Position numbers and translations under genes: made by a program. This document shows, piece after piece, positions 17,033-25,663 of a stretch of DNA of 47,366 nt; positions within the stretch are counted from its first letter, which is position 1; each line of letters starts with the position of its first letter. The DNA is from Deltaproteobacteria bacterium ADurb.Bin207 (GTDB lineage: Bacteria > Myxococcota_A > Polyangia > Polyangiales > Polyangiaceae). The stretch is from NCBI GenBank assembly GCA_002070115.1, contig MWCO01000047.1, positions 1-47,366 of the forward strand, read 5' to 3'. Under the pieces are notes generated by a model. That model searched no databases, was not told the DNA's origin, and saw only the letters and a list, made by a program, of their open reading frames with translations.

Positions 17033-17944
17033 ATGAAAGCGAGTCTCATCTGTTGGATCACGGTTTCATGCGTTGCCGCTGCTAGCGTAGGGTGCCAAAA
17101 GCGCGAGGAGCCCGTCGACGACTCCCTCCCGCGGGTTGCCCAATCCGCTTCGGCTTCCAGCGCAGCATCTTCCGCCCCAGCGGCCCCATTGCCTCCCGTC
17201 GCGGATCGTGAGCTATCCGCGGGCAAGATCGCTGGTGAGAGCATCTGGCTGCCCGCGTTCAAGCTCGTTCGTCTACCGGGGGATGCAGGTTTGACTTGGC
17301 TCGAGGCCCACGCGCTCTGCTCTTCCGAGGGGCGAGAGGTGTGTACCGAGGCGCAGTGGAGGCGAGCTTGTGGTGAGGATGAGGCCATTGGCAAAAGTGA
17401 GTCGTGGACGATGACCTTCGACGGAAAGCACGGCTTTGTGGTGCGCGGCGGCAACTCCTGCGCAACGCGTACTGTGTCTCCGGGCTTCGAGAAGAGCCCC
17501 GCGCGCGGTGCTCTGTGCTGCGAGCCCGCCATCGCCATCAAAACCTCCAACTCCCATCCTGCCTTCCTCAAAGCGGTCTCCGCCAAGCTCGCCAAACTCG
17601 AGAAAGCCATCAACGACCGCAGCGCTTCGTCGTTTTCGGATTTATGCGACGACGAACTCGAGTTTTACGGCAAATCCAGCCTATCCCGAAACCGGGTTGA
17701 AAGCCTCGTCGCGGGCTCGTTCCGTCAGTGGCCAGACCAGTGGGTCGTCCACGATGTATGCAACGTTTCCCTCCAACTCAGGGGAGGTCCCGATGACGAT
17801 ACCTGGACCGCCGAGTGCAGCAAGCTCGCCTACCGGGCGGGTGAAGTGGCCGGCACGATCACGAAATACGTGTTTGGCAGTCGCGAAACCAAGCTACAGT
17901 CGGTCACCGAGCCTCGCCTGCCGCGCAACTGGTCGCCGCCGTAG
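17033..17944 (+). CDS. Lipoprotein with FGE-like fragment and NTF2-like C-terminus
   Basis: This 303-aa lipoprotein has a lipobox (AASVGC, Cys21) and a Ser/Ala/Pro linker. Next comes a region resembling part of an FGE/C-type-lectin fold (LTWLEAHALCSSEGREVCTE, AQWRRAC, VVRGGNSCATR). The C-terminal 130 residues start with a helix (KAVSAKLAKLEKAI) and then DLCDDELEFYGKSSLSR, a layout like NTF2/SnoaL-type domains. ATG 17033 has a good Shine-Dalgarno (GAGAAGGAG), 36 nt after the kinase stop, so the gene is probably cotranscribed with it. It may be a periplasmic partner of the receptor kinase. The C-terminal domain call is tentative. Confidence 0.8.
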   Translation: MKASLICWITVSCVAAASVGCQKREEPVDDSLPRVAQSASASSAASSAPAAPLPPVADRELSAGKIAGESIWLPAFKLVRLPGDAGLTWLEAHALCSSEGREVCTEAQWRRACGEDEAIGKSESWTMTFDGKHGFVVRGGNSCATRTVSPGFEKSPARGALCCEPAIAIKTSNSHPAFLKAVSAKLAKLEKAINDRSASSFSDLCDDELEFYGKSSLSRNRVESLVAGSFRQWPDQWVVHDVCNVSLQLRGGPDDDTWTAECSKLAYRAGEVAGTITKYVFGSRETKLQSVTEPRLPRNWSPP

Positions 17945-18117
17945 TGCTAAGGTTTCTGTGGAAGTCCAACGCATCGAATGGCGCGCGGAGCACTTCGTGA
18001 ATCCTTTCCCCAACGCGTGATTGTTCGACGCCATCTCGAAGCAGCACCTCATCGATGGGCTTTCCTTGACGGTCTGATCTGGGTCTTTTTTGGCCGCGAA
18101 TGCCAACCCGGCCCCTC

Positions 18118-18828
18118 TTATCGCAGTCTCTTTCCCGCGGTTTGCGCGTCCTCCTGCGGTACCAATTCGACGGCAAGCTCCGAGCCTCTCGGCATGGCAA
18201 GCCGCGCGCCGTCGTCGGTGGCGAGCCTGATCAGCACTGCTTCTGCTTCGTCAGGCTCGATCCCCAAAGCTTGTTCCAAATTTTCCAGGTTTATGCGACC
18301 TTGGCGTTCGAGCAATTGCCGCGCATGCTCGAGGTTCGCTTCGTCGATCTCTCCGAGCATGCGTGGGGTCACCCGGCGTGCCATCATGAACGCGACGGTG
18401 CCCCCCACGGCTCCGGTGGCAAGCACCACCAAGCTGGCGATGCGGAGCCCCGAGCTGAGACCGTCGAGGGTGGTCTCCAAAGCGAGTGCAATCAGCCGAA
18501 ACCATGGGGGAATCCCCACGCGCGCAAGAAAGCTGAGCAGGTACAATGCGAGCGCTGTCACGGAGGAGACGACGACGGTCACCGTCGCAAGCCAACGCAG
18601 ACGGGATCGGCGGACCTGGTGCGAACGGGCTTTCTTCAGACGTCGTTTGACGGTGCCGCGCAGCGCGGGCTGCCCGGGGTCGAGGCGTATTCTGGGCGCA
18701 CCACATACGCCGCATCGCCCCCCGATTTCTTCATCATCGTTCACCAAAGCCAGCGCACCACAGCTTGGACAACGCAGTGCCTCGTTGGCTTCCTTGCTTT
18801 TAGGGTCTATTGCCTTCAATTCAGTCAA
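18118..18828 (-). CDS. Zinc-ribbon membrane protein
   Basis: This 236-aa protein starts with a zinc ribbon (Cys20, Cys23, Cys39, Cys42 in CPSC...CGVC). A basic stretch is followed by two predicted transmembrane helices (about 79-103 and 130-150). The cytoplasmic tail has heptad-like charged helices (EIDEANLEHARQLLERQGRI, EQALGIEPDEAEAVL) that resemble a small winged-helix or tetratricopeptide-like module. Start is TTG 18828, with GGGAG 8 nt upstream. It lies 143 nt after the second kinase, in the same direction, so it may belong to that operon. No family name is assigned. Confidence 0.8.
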   Translation of the reverse strand: MTELKAIDPKSKEANEALRCPSCGALALVNDDEEIGGRCGVCGAPRIRLDPGQPALRGTVKRRLKKARSHQVRRSRLRWLATVTVVVSSVTALALYLLSFLARVGIPPWFRLIALALETTLDGLSSGLRIASLVVLATGAVGGTVAFMMARRVTPRMLGEIDEANLEHARQLLERQGRINLENLEQALGIEPDEAEAVLIRLATDDGARLAMPRGSELAVELVPQEDAQTAGKRLR

Positions 18829-18971
18829 TTATCATCTCCCTTGAGCTCGGCGGCGACCGGCCACCGCGGTAGCCACGACGCATGAGATGGGGCACTTGCT
18901 CGCGTCGGAACGAGGGAGAAGTAACGATTGATTAGCCCGAATCTGTTGTTCTTCATGGCACGTGCCCTCGC

Positions 18972-21035
18972 CTATTGCGCATCTCGCGCGCAGCGGATCC
19001 CTGTGGACAGGTCGCCGGTGGTCGGGTTGATTGCCACGCGACGCCATGCGGAAGCGTCCCCAAGAGGGGAATCCCATCCTCCGCCTCGAACGATCCCTTT
19101 CATGCCCGGCCGCCAAGCAACTACCGGATTGGCAGTGTCACCGCGTCGGTATGCGTTTTCGTCAAACCCGTCGGAAACCCATTCGCGTACATTTCCTGAC
19201 ATATCGAGCGCACCGAAGGGCGAGGCGTTAGCAGGGTAGCTGCCCACCGTCCCGGTGCCTGTGGTACCATCGCGGCAAACGCCTGCGCCCGCGCGTTCGA
19301 TCACGAGGACAGCACAACTCGGCCTCTCGTTGCCCCAGGGGAACCGGTTGCCTGCCACGCCGCGAGCCGCGTATTCCCATTCGGCCTCCGTGGGAAGACG
19401 TTTCCCGACGAACCGGCAATAGGCCTCGGCCTGAAGGCGATCGACGCAATTGATCGGGTGATTCACGCGGGCGGGATCAAAGGCATTGCACAGCGCCCCT
19501 CGGACGCTGATGTCCGAGCGGGCAAGATCCGGCCCGTGCATCCCTGCGGGCGTGCATGCTCCTGACCGGACACATGTCGCATATTGTGCGACTGTTACTT
19601 CGAGCCGATCCAGCATGAACGGTCGCGTCAGCGTGACGGTGTGTTCGGGACGCTCACTAGCGCTGGCAGTCTTGCTCCCCATCGTGAAGGCTCCAGCGGG
19701 CACGTGAACCATTTCGTCGCCAGGGGGGCGTGAAGCGCCTTCCGTGGGGGATGTACCAGGCGCTGTAGGATTTCCCTGGGTGGGTTGTCGAATTGATTCG
19801 CTCGATGCGTCCGAGGAAGGGCGGTCGTATGCCCACCAGGCGGTTCCCGCGAGTCCCAGGAGGGCCAGCATCCCGATGGGGAGTCCGAGCATAAGTGCCA
19901 GGGGAGGACCTTTGGCACGTTCGGATTTTGGCGCGGGAGGGACGGGACCGACCTGGGGCGACGTCGTCGAGGCCGCGTCAGGTGCGGGAAGTACAACCAC
20001 GGGGGGCTTGAGGTCTTGGGCGCTGCGAAGGGCCTCCGGCAGAGGAGCGGGGGCAAGCTCGGTGCCCGAGGTCGGGGCGCGGAGCAAGCGCCTGGTGTCC
20101 AATGAGCCATGCACCGCCGAAAAGAGTTCGTCTCGCAGTTCGCCGGCTTTCACGTAACGTTCCCGTGGGTTGACCGCCAACGCCTTTTCCAGCACACGGT
20201 CCACCGCTTCCGGCACACGGGCGCCCCGGCGCCGCGCTGTGGGGCGCGCTTGCGGATTGGCCGCCGCGACAAAAAGCTGAATCGTATCCATACCCTCGAG
20301 GGCAGGTCGTCCCGTGAGCAATTCGACGAAAATCAGCGCAAGGGCAAAAACATCGGTCCAGGGGCCGGTTGCGCCGCGGGAAGGGTCGAACTGCTCCGGT
20401 GCGCCGTACTGCGGCGTAAACGCCTTGATGGAAGTACCGGTTTCTTCAAAGGCTCGTGTCAGCGTGACCGTATGGGCGAGAACTTTCGCAATGCCGAAAT
20501 CGAGCACCTTCAACATCGTGCGGCCGCCCACGCGGGCAAGAAAAAGGTTTGCTGGTTTAATATCTCTGTGAGCCACGCCTTCATCGTGGGCGACTGCGAG
20601 GGCATCCAACGCGGGCGAGATGAGATCGAGGGCTTCTCGGATCGGGAGCGCAGCCTCACCGCGGGCGCGCCGGGCCTCGAGTTCGTCCTGGAGTGAGTTG
20701 CCCTCGAGCCATTCGAGGACCAGAAACGGAGTCCAGACGCCCAATGGGCTGACCGCAGTTCCCATGTCCATGGCTTGCGCGATGCCCGCGTGCGCCCGCG
20801 ATAGCCGGTGGAGGAGTCGTCCCTCGTCAAGGAACGACTGCTCAAACGCGGCACGCTCCTTTTCCGCCAGGGAGCCAGGCATTTTCAAGCATTTGATCGC
20901 CACGGGTTCCCCGAGGCCCCGGTGCATCGCCCGATACACCACGCCGAATCCGCCCTCACCGACCACTCGCTCAACGTGATATTTGCCGTTGAGGTCATGC
21001 CCTGCCCAACCGAAAGGGTCCGGGGACGCCGTCAT
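18972..21035 (-). CDS. Ser/Thr protein kinase with transmembrane helix and FGE-like sensor domain (paralogue 2)
   Basis: This 687-aa protein is a close paralogue of the 15002-16996 kinase. It has GEGGFG (26-31), Lys48 in VAIK, HRDIKPAN (156-163), DFG (179-181) and a GAPEQF activation segment. A Pro-rich linker leads to a transmembrane helix at about 378-400 (ALMLGLPIGMLALLGLAG). The C-terminal FGE-like domain (FTMGSKTASASERPEHTVTL, RLPTEAEWEYAARG, GNVREWVSDGF, VRGGGWDSP, GIRCARDAQ) again lacks the catalytic Cys pair. ATG 21035 overlaps the stop of the DUF898/SH3 gene by 4 nt (ATGA), so the two are translationally coupled. The SH3b region of the partner and this extracytoplasmic domain may sense the same envelope signal. 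Confidence 0.93.
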   Translation of the reverse strand: MTASPDPFGWAGHDLNGKYHVERVVGEGGFGVVYRAMHRGLGEPVAIKCLKMPGSLAEKERAAFEQSFLDEGRLLHRLSRAHAGIAQAMDMGTAVSPLGVWTPFLVLEWLEGNSLQDELEARRARGEAALPIREALDLISPALDALAVAHDEGVAHRDIKPANLFLARVGGRTMLKVLDFGIAKVLAHTVTLTRAFEETGTSIKAFTPQYGAPEQFDPSRGATGPWTDVFALALIFVELLTGRPALEGMDTIQLFVAAANPQARPTARRRGARVPEAVDRVLEKALAVNPRERYVKAGELRDELFSAVHGSLDTRRLLRAPTSGTELAPAPLPEALRSAQDLKPPVVVLPAPDAASTTSPQVGPVPPAPKSERAKGPPLALMLGLPIGMLALLGLAGTAWWAYDRPSSDASSESIRQPTQGNPTAPGTSPTEGASRPPGDEMVHVPAGAFTMGSKTASASERPEHTVTLTRPFMLDRLEVTVAQYATCVRSGACTPAGMHGPDLARSDISVRGALCNAFDPARVNHPINCVDRLQAEAYCRFVGKRLPTEAEWEYAARGVAGNRFPWGNERPSCAVLVIERAGAGVCRDGTTGTGTVGSYPANASPFGALDMSGNVREWVSDGFDENAYRRGDTANPVVAWRPGMKGIVRGGGWDSPLGDASAWRRVAINPTTGDLSTGIRCARDAQ

Positions 21036-22630
21036 TGCCAGATTATCTCCGGGTAATCGCCGCCGGCACGCCAGTCGTAGCCCACGACGAGGGTCTGCCC
21101 TCTTAGCTCGAAGATAGCGGTTCCTCGCCCCCCGCGACGCATGGCCACCACGATGTCAACGACTCGTCCCTCCTTGCTCCACGAGAAGTAGCCCGAACCC
21201 TCACCGCCCATTCCCTCCGTGCGGGTGATGGCGATGGGGTACAAGCCGTTGTCGTCATCTTTCGAACAGTTGAGCTTGAGCCATTCTCGAACGATTTTCC
21301 GTATGCATCCGTCAGGTTGCATGTCGACTTTGGGCGCAGCGCTCCATTCCGCTACGGTCGGAGGCTTGGAGCGTTCCGCGGGAATGGGCGCAGCGAAGTC
21401 CGCCGCGGTGCCAGAAGTCGATTCCACGGTGGCGAGCTTTTTCAAATATCGGTTGCGCGCGTACCCTACCTTTCCGCGATCGGAGCCGTCAACCACTTGC
21501 ACGTATTCCCACGAGCCTTCCGAACGGATGAGGCGAACGCGGGTTCCGTCCGGCAGTCTCGCGAGAAGACCCGCGCGGTAGTCTGGGGCGCTGCGCAGGG
21601 CAAGCCAGGGAGATTCGAGATCGGAGGCCGTGTTGTGAACGACATGGGTTGCCGACGAAAGTGCCACGGGAGGGGGGGTAGGGGGCTGGGTCGGGAGTGA
21701 TTCCGACGGCACGCGCACGGGCGCGGCAGGGGCGTCTGAGGGTGAGTTGACGTACGAAGAGGAAGTGGCCGATGTGGTCGGTTTGTCCTTATTCTGCGCG
21801 ATATAGATTCCTACGAAGAGGATGCCAACGGACAGCAGCACCGTGGACAAGGCGTACAATACCACGACGGCCCATTGGGCGGGCGTCCGTGGGCCGGCTG
21901 GCACCTTGAGCGGCGGCGATTGGTCGTCGCCGGTGGCGGACCAACCGAATTTCGCCAAGTTTACGACTGCCCAAGGCACGTAGAGATAGAAGGTAAGCGC
22001 GATGAGGGCGTGGTTCAAGATCCATTGGATGAGCAAGGATAGGTATCCTGCATCGAATCGCAGCCGATACCACCCGCCAGGAACCTGCGGATCTTCGACA
22101 CGTATTTGGCTTGTCCAGTAGGCGCGCCACCATGCGTACGCGACAGGGACCGCTAGTCCAAACGTCAGGAAAACCAACAGGAAAAGGCCGCCAACGACCA
22201 ATCCATCCATGAAGAGGCTCCCGTCCATGGTGACTCGGCGGCCGTCTGCGGTACTGGCGCGGCTCCAGCGAAACCGATGGGCGTTGGCTACGGCCCAGGG
22301 CGTCGCAAGCCCGCACGTCACCAGTACCAGGAGCGCCGTGAGGATTTGATGGCCGAATTCATCGCCCCACGACATCTCGTAGCGCAGGGGACGACCGTCG
22401 AGGGTGGTGTTGGTGACCCAGAATCTCGAAAGCCTCCATTGCGGGATTGCGAGAAGCGATGCAATTCCCACCGTGAGTGCGGACAAGACGAAGTTGCTTA
22501 CCTCGATCCACAAAAGCTCGAGTCCGGAACCCACGAAGGCGAACCTGCCCGACTCCGGTCGAGGAGCAGGCGGCGCCTCGTTCGCGATAGCTTCAGAGTT
22601 GGGGAAGGCGTTTTCGACGTCCGCGTGCAT
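21032..22630 (-). CDS. DUF898 (YjgN-like) membrane protein with SH3b domain
   Basis: This 532-aa protein has five predicted membrane helices (about 43-62, 96-116, 145-168, 198-222, 252-277). The repeated pattern FWVTNTTLDGRPLRYEMSWG / YWTSQIRVED...YRLRFDA is typical of DUF898/YjgN inner-membrane proteins. A Pro/Ser linker is followed by a bacterial SH3 domain (339-400: LALRSAPDYRAGLLARLPDG, VGYARNRYLKKL), often involved in peptidoglycan binding. The C-terminus is unassigned. ATG 22630 is chosen: upstream codons of the open frame would overlap the divergent gene and lack coding character. The stop overlaps the kinase start. Confidence 0.85.
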   Translation of the reverse strand: MHADVENAFPNSEAIANEAPPAPRPESGRFAFVGSGLELLWIEVSNFVLSALTVGIASLLAIPQWRLSRFWVTNTTLDGRPLRYEMSWGDEFGHQILTALLVLVTCGLATPWAVANAHRFRWSRASTADGRRVTMDGSLFMDGLVVGGLFLLVFLTFGLAVPVAYAWWRAYWTSQIRVEDPQVPGGWYRLRFDAGYLSLLIQWILNHALIALTFYLYVPWAVVNLAKFGWSATGDDQSPPLKVPAGPRTPAQWAVVVLYALSTVLLSVGILFVGIYIAQNKDKPTTSATSSSYVNSPSDAPAAPVRVPSESLPTQPPTPPPVALSSATHVVHNTASDLESPWLALRSAPDYRAGLLARLPDGTRVRLIRSEGSWEYVQVVDGSDRGKVGYARNRYLKKLATVESTSGTAADFAAPIPAERSKPPTVAEWSAAPKVDMQPDGCIRKIVREWLKLNCSKDDDNGLYPIAITRTEGMGGEGSGYFSWSKEGRVVDIVVAMRRGGRGTAIFELRGQTLVVGYDWRAGGDYPEIIWQ

Positions 22631-22866
22631 GATGCATGCGCTCCGTGGCAGGGGTGTGGCGCTTGCTAGTGCACTTCCCGGGCCAGCAAAGCCCGCTCGA
22701 GATCGGGGAACGATAGGCAGCGGCGATGTCGTCACAGTGTCCGGTGTGCGGCTGGCGGATGTCCGGCTCGGACAGTGGAGCCTTCCTCTTGGCCTGGGGC
22801 CTGCCCCTTTGTCAGCACCGGGACACGTGTCGGTTGCCGGGCACGGAGATTGCTCTGCAGCCAAAA

Positions 22867-23292
22867 ATGATCATCGACAAGGCGAAACCAGTGATCGCGA
22901 TCGTCGGATGGACGGCGTTTGCTGCAAGCGTCGCGGGCTGTTCCAAGGACGCGGCCGAGTCTAGTACTACTAGCGCAACCGAGCGTGAGCCCGCAGTTCA
23001 AGTCGCGCAGGTTGCGTCTACAGCCGTACCAGTCCCCCCACCTGATACGGCCGACCCGATTCCCGATTTCCCGACTGCCAAGATCGCCGCTCCACCGTCA
23101 CGGTACGGTACACCCCAGCGTGGCATCATTCGAGATCGCTCGAGTTTTCAGGGGGAGGAGGTCGCAAGGCTGGACAACGGCACCACGGTCCGAATCCTCG
23201 AACGGAAACCGGGAGGATGGTTGAAAATACGGTGGGACTCTGACGGTGGAGCCGCCGAGGGATGGGTCCACACCGACGTGGTCAAGGAGTAG
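22867..23292 (+). CDS. SH3b-domain lipoprotein
   Basis: From ATG 22867 the 141-aa product has a lipoprotein signal (AFAASVAGC) and a Val/Pro-rich linker. It ends in a bacterial SH3 domain (GTPQRGIIRDRSSFQGEEVA, then LDNGTTVRILERKPGGWLKI, then GAAEGWVHTDVVKE). It is expected to be anchored in the periplasm and to bind cell wall or a partner. An upstream in-frame ATG at 22726 would add 47 residues with a Cys-knuckle (CPVCGWRM...CQHRDTC) and put the lipobox inside the protein. I prefer the lipoprotein start, but the longer form cannot be excluded. The gene is divergent from the DUF898-SH3 gene, and the two SH3 modules may be related. Confidence 0.75.
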   Translation: MIIDKAKPVIAIVGWTAFAASVAGCSKDAAESSTTSATEREPAVQVAQVASTAVPVPPPDTADPIPDFPTAKIAAPPSRYGTPQRGIIRDRSSFQGEEVARLDNGTTVRILERKPGGWLKIRWDSDGGAAEGWVHTDVVKE

Positions 23293-24005
23293 CCGCGCTT
23301 GTCAATCACCGTCCCTCCATGCCTAGCTGACCCGACAACAACCACATTCATAGCCCGTCCAGTTCAATCAGCCACCGGTATAGCCGCAGCAAATAGGTCC
23401 GAAAACAACCGCTCCTGCCGACGCACCTTGACCCGAAAAGATTAGTCAATCCAAGGACTTACGTGTCCACAGTTCCCGAGCACCCCGGTGCTGGGCAATA
23501 CGCCCAAGGTCTCAATCGCACGCGAGGTCCAACACCGAAACGCTAGCACGCCAACTGCGTTGGCCTGGGAACGTGCGATTCCGACGGTACGAGTTGCGGC
23601 GCGGCATGGTCTGTTGGCAAGGGAGTTGTCCCTCTTGCCTGGATAATCAAGGATGCGAGCCCTTCAACTTCTGCCACGAGGAAGTGATTTAGTGTTCTGG
23701 TGGACAACAATACTGCCAAGACAGGGGCCTCCCGAAGGTTGACCGTATGGCTTGCGGGGCGGAGCAGGTTTGCTTCGAAGGTCACAGACGCCGGACATCA
23801 TTACGTTTCTGCTAGTCCCGCTTGGAATCGCTGGATTGACTTTGCGTGGGTCGACGGTCGATCGGTTGAGGCTGACCTTGGCGGGCGGTAAGCGCTGTCC
23901 GACCCGGACAGCGTCCGTACGGTTGTCAGACACTTTTTACGTGCGCTCCTACCGGCAATGCTCGGTGATGAGGACGGCACAAAGATTGCTGAACCGGAGG
24001 TCCGC
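23293..24005. other. Stretch without an intact gene; Cys-rich coding remnant
   Basis: Between 23550 and 23800 one plus frame reads a Cys-rich string (MVCWQGSCPSCLDNQGCEPF, NFCHEEVI-stop-CSGGQQYCQD, RMACGAEQVCFEG) with stops. This looks like a decayed secreted Cys-rich domain. Another frame at about 23780-23900 (DIITFLLVPLGIAGLTLRG) may be its continuation. No intact gene remains. Confidence 0.35.
23893..23913. promoter_or_regulatory. Perfect 9-bp hairpin upstream of a lipoprotein gene
   Basis: CGCTGTCCG-ACC-CGGACAGCG forms a perfect 9-bp stem with a 3-nt loop, 92 nt before ATG 24006. No U-run follows on either side. It may be a regulator-binding palindrome or an RNA structure in the leader; its function is unknown. 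Confidence 0.35.
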
Positions 24006-24959
24006 ATGTCAGTCTGCATTTCCAAAATATGGGTATTCGGTTTCGTTGGAGCTATCGCCCTTTCCGCCTGCCGAAAGTCCGAAGAAACCGTCCAACCCGA
24101 ACCGGCTGCCTCCCTGTCGGCCGCCGTCATAAACTCAGCACCCCCCCCACCAAAAATCTCCAGGAATATCAACGCCTCCTGCATCGTTGGTGCCCGAGCC
24201 TCCTCCGCACATCCCCGCCACCCCGCCATCCACGCCTTCGATGAAAAACCTAGCACCGCGTGGAACGAAGACGCTGACGGCGACGGTACGGGCGAGTGGG
24301 TTGAGGTCCTGCTCAAACCGGGAACCGTCGTGCATTATGTCGAGGCCAGCGGCGGCTGGTCCGCCATGTCGAATCCAGGCAACGTCGACCTGTGGGAACA
24401 CAATAATTCGTTCCGAATCATGAAAGTCTCATGGGATAGCGGCCAAAAAGAAATCTCCTTTCTGCGCGGATCCGACCGCGGAACGAAAAAACGCGTCGAT
24501 ATCGACACGGAAACCAAAGCCATCCGATTCAGCGCCGTCGAGGTCGACCGCGGGCGCTTCAACGACCTTTGCCTGGATGACGTCCTGATCTACGGAGACT
24601 GTCCGGCTGGTGAAACCCCCGTCGCCACCGTCGAGCTGGCCGCCGGAACAAAATGCCCCCCCACCCGTGACCAGGCTTGCGATTCGGATCTCTTCGTCCA
24701 ACTCGCGACACCGCTGCCAACCACCCCCTTGTCCTACGATTATCCCCTCACGCAGAAACTCCTCCGTGGCAACCCGGAGTTTCGCGGAACCCGCGTCGTC
24801 GAGACGACCAGAAACGGTCGCAGGGTTATGGGAGCCATCGTTCGCAACCGGTGCGTGGCAGACGAATTGATCCGCGTCGCGGACGAGGCGATGAAGAGCA
24901 ACCCTCAAGCGTCGTGCGAGCCCATCCGGGTGGACCGCACGGTTTTCGTGGTGGATTGA
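24006..24959 (+). CDS. Lipoprotein with NADase-type glycan-binding (discoidin-like) domain
   Basis: This 317-aa protein has a lipobox (IALSAC, Cys22) and a Pro/Ala linker. A beta-sandwich follows that resembles the discoidin-like, NADase-type glycan-binding domain: HPAIHAFDEKPSTAWNED, GEWVEVLLKPGTVV, then AIRFSAVEVDRGRFNDLCLD and DVLIYGDC. The C-terminal third is unassigned and contains two further cysteines. Such domains help anchor to carbohydrate. GGAGGT lies 5 nt before ATG 24006, which fixes the start against upstream in-frame ATG 23958. The TGA shares its A with the ATG of the next gene (TGATG), so the two are coupled. Confidence 0.82.
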   Translation: MSVCISKIWVFGFVGAIALSACRKSEETVQPEPAASLSAAVINSAPPPPKISRNINASCIVGARASSAHPRHPAIHAFDEKPSTAWNEDADGDGTGEWVEVLLKPGTVVHYVEASGGWSAMSNPGNVDLWEHNNSFRIMKVSWDSGQKEISFLRGSDRGTKKRVDIDTETKAIRFSAVEVDRGRFNDLCLDDVLIYGDCPAGETPVATVELAAGTKCPPTRDQACDSDLFVQLATPLPTTPLSYDYPLTQKLLRGNPEFRGTRVVETTRNGRRVMGAIVRNRCVADELIRVADEAMKSNPQASCEPIRVDRTVFVVD

Positions 24960-25606
24960 TGGAAAACAACCGAAAGAGTTCCGTACGAGTTGCGAACGCC
25001 ATCACACTGGTGCTCCTCGTGCTTCTCCCCGCCTGCAAAGGAGAGGAGCGTTCGGTGGAGGCCACTCCCGAGGCGACGTCCGCGGCGCCAGCGGTGGGCT
25101 GCCTTCCAGGTGAATCACGCCTCTGCTACTGCGCAAACGGCGGTGCAGGCAGCCAGGTCTGCAACCAAGATGGCCGGTCGCTCGGCCCCTGTACTTGCGA
25201 CAGCAAACCACCGGAAGTCAAACGGGAACCAGCGCCGGTTCCTGTTCCCGTTCCCCCGCGTCCTCCCTCCGCCTCGACGCGCCCAGGACCTTGGGCCTTG
25301 CTCATCGGCACCGACACCACGTTCAAATCCGCTACGTACGAAGCCAAAATGGCAATGCGAGACCTACGGCGGCCCGTCGCCATCTACCGCATGGGCGGCA
25401 ACTACAGGACCGTCGTGGGCGCCTACGCGACGGAGCAGGATGCGCTTGACGACAAGCCGTCCGTAATCGATTCGATGCTTTGGCGAAAGTCGCGGCGCGC
25501 GGCGGTCCCACGCCACCTGACCCGATGGTGTGGCGAAGCTCCACCTCTCGCTCCGCTCCCCGAAGACCCAGGATTCGAGCTTCTCTACTTTGATTGCGAA
25601 CAGTAG
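24959..25606 (+). CDS. Lipoprotein with Cys-rich motif and SPOR-like domain
   Basis: This 215-aa lipoprotein (LVLLPAC, Cys26) has a short Cys-rich segment (GESRLCYCANGGAGSQVCNQ, PCTCD) and a Pro/Val linker. The C-terminal region (WALLIGTDTTFKSATYEAKM, YRMGGNYRTVVGAYATEQDA) resembles SPOR domains, which bind denuded peptidoglycan at septa. The start overlaps the previous stop (TGATG). An open frame extends upstream but runs antiparallel to nothing real; the lipoprotein signal supports ATG 24959. It probably works with the preceding glycan-binding lipoprotein in the envelope. Confidence 0.75.
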   Translation: MENNRKSSVRVANAITLVLLVLLPACKGEERSVEATPEATSAAPAVGCLPGESRLCYCANGGAGSQVCNQDGRSLGPCTCDSKPPEVKREPAPVPVPVPPRPPSASTRPGPWALLIGTDTTFKSATYEAKMAMRDLRRPVAIYRMGGNYRTVVGAYATEQDALDDKPSVIDSMLWRKSRRAAVPRHLTRWCGEAPPLAPLPEDPGFELLYFDCEQ

Positions 25607-25663
25607 GTGGACGAACGTCATTGACTCCGGGCTGCGACTCTGGTTTCTTTTAAGCGCTTCGAC

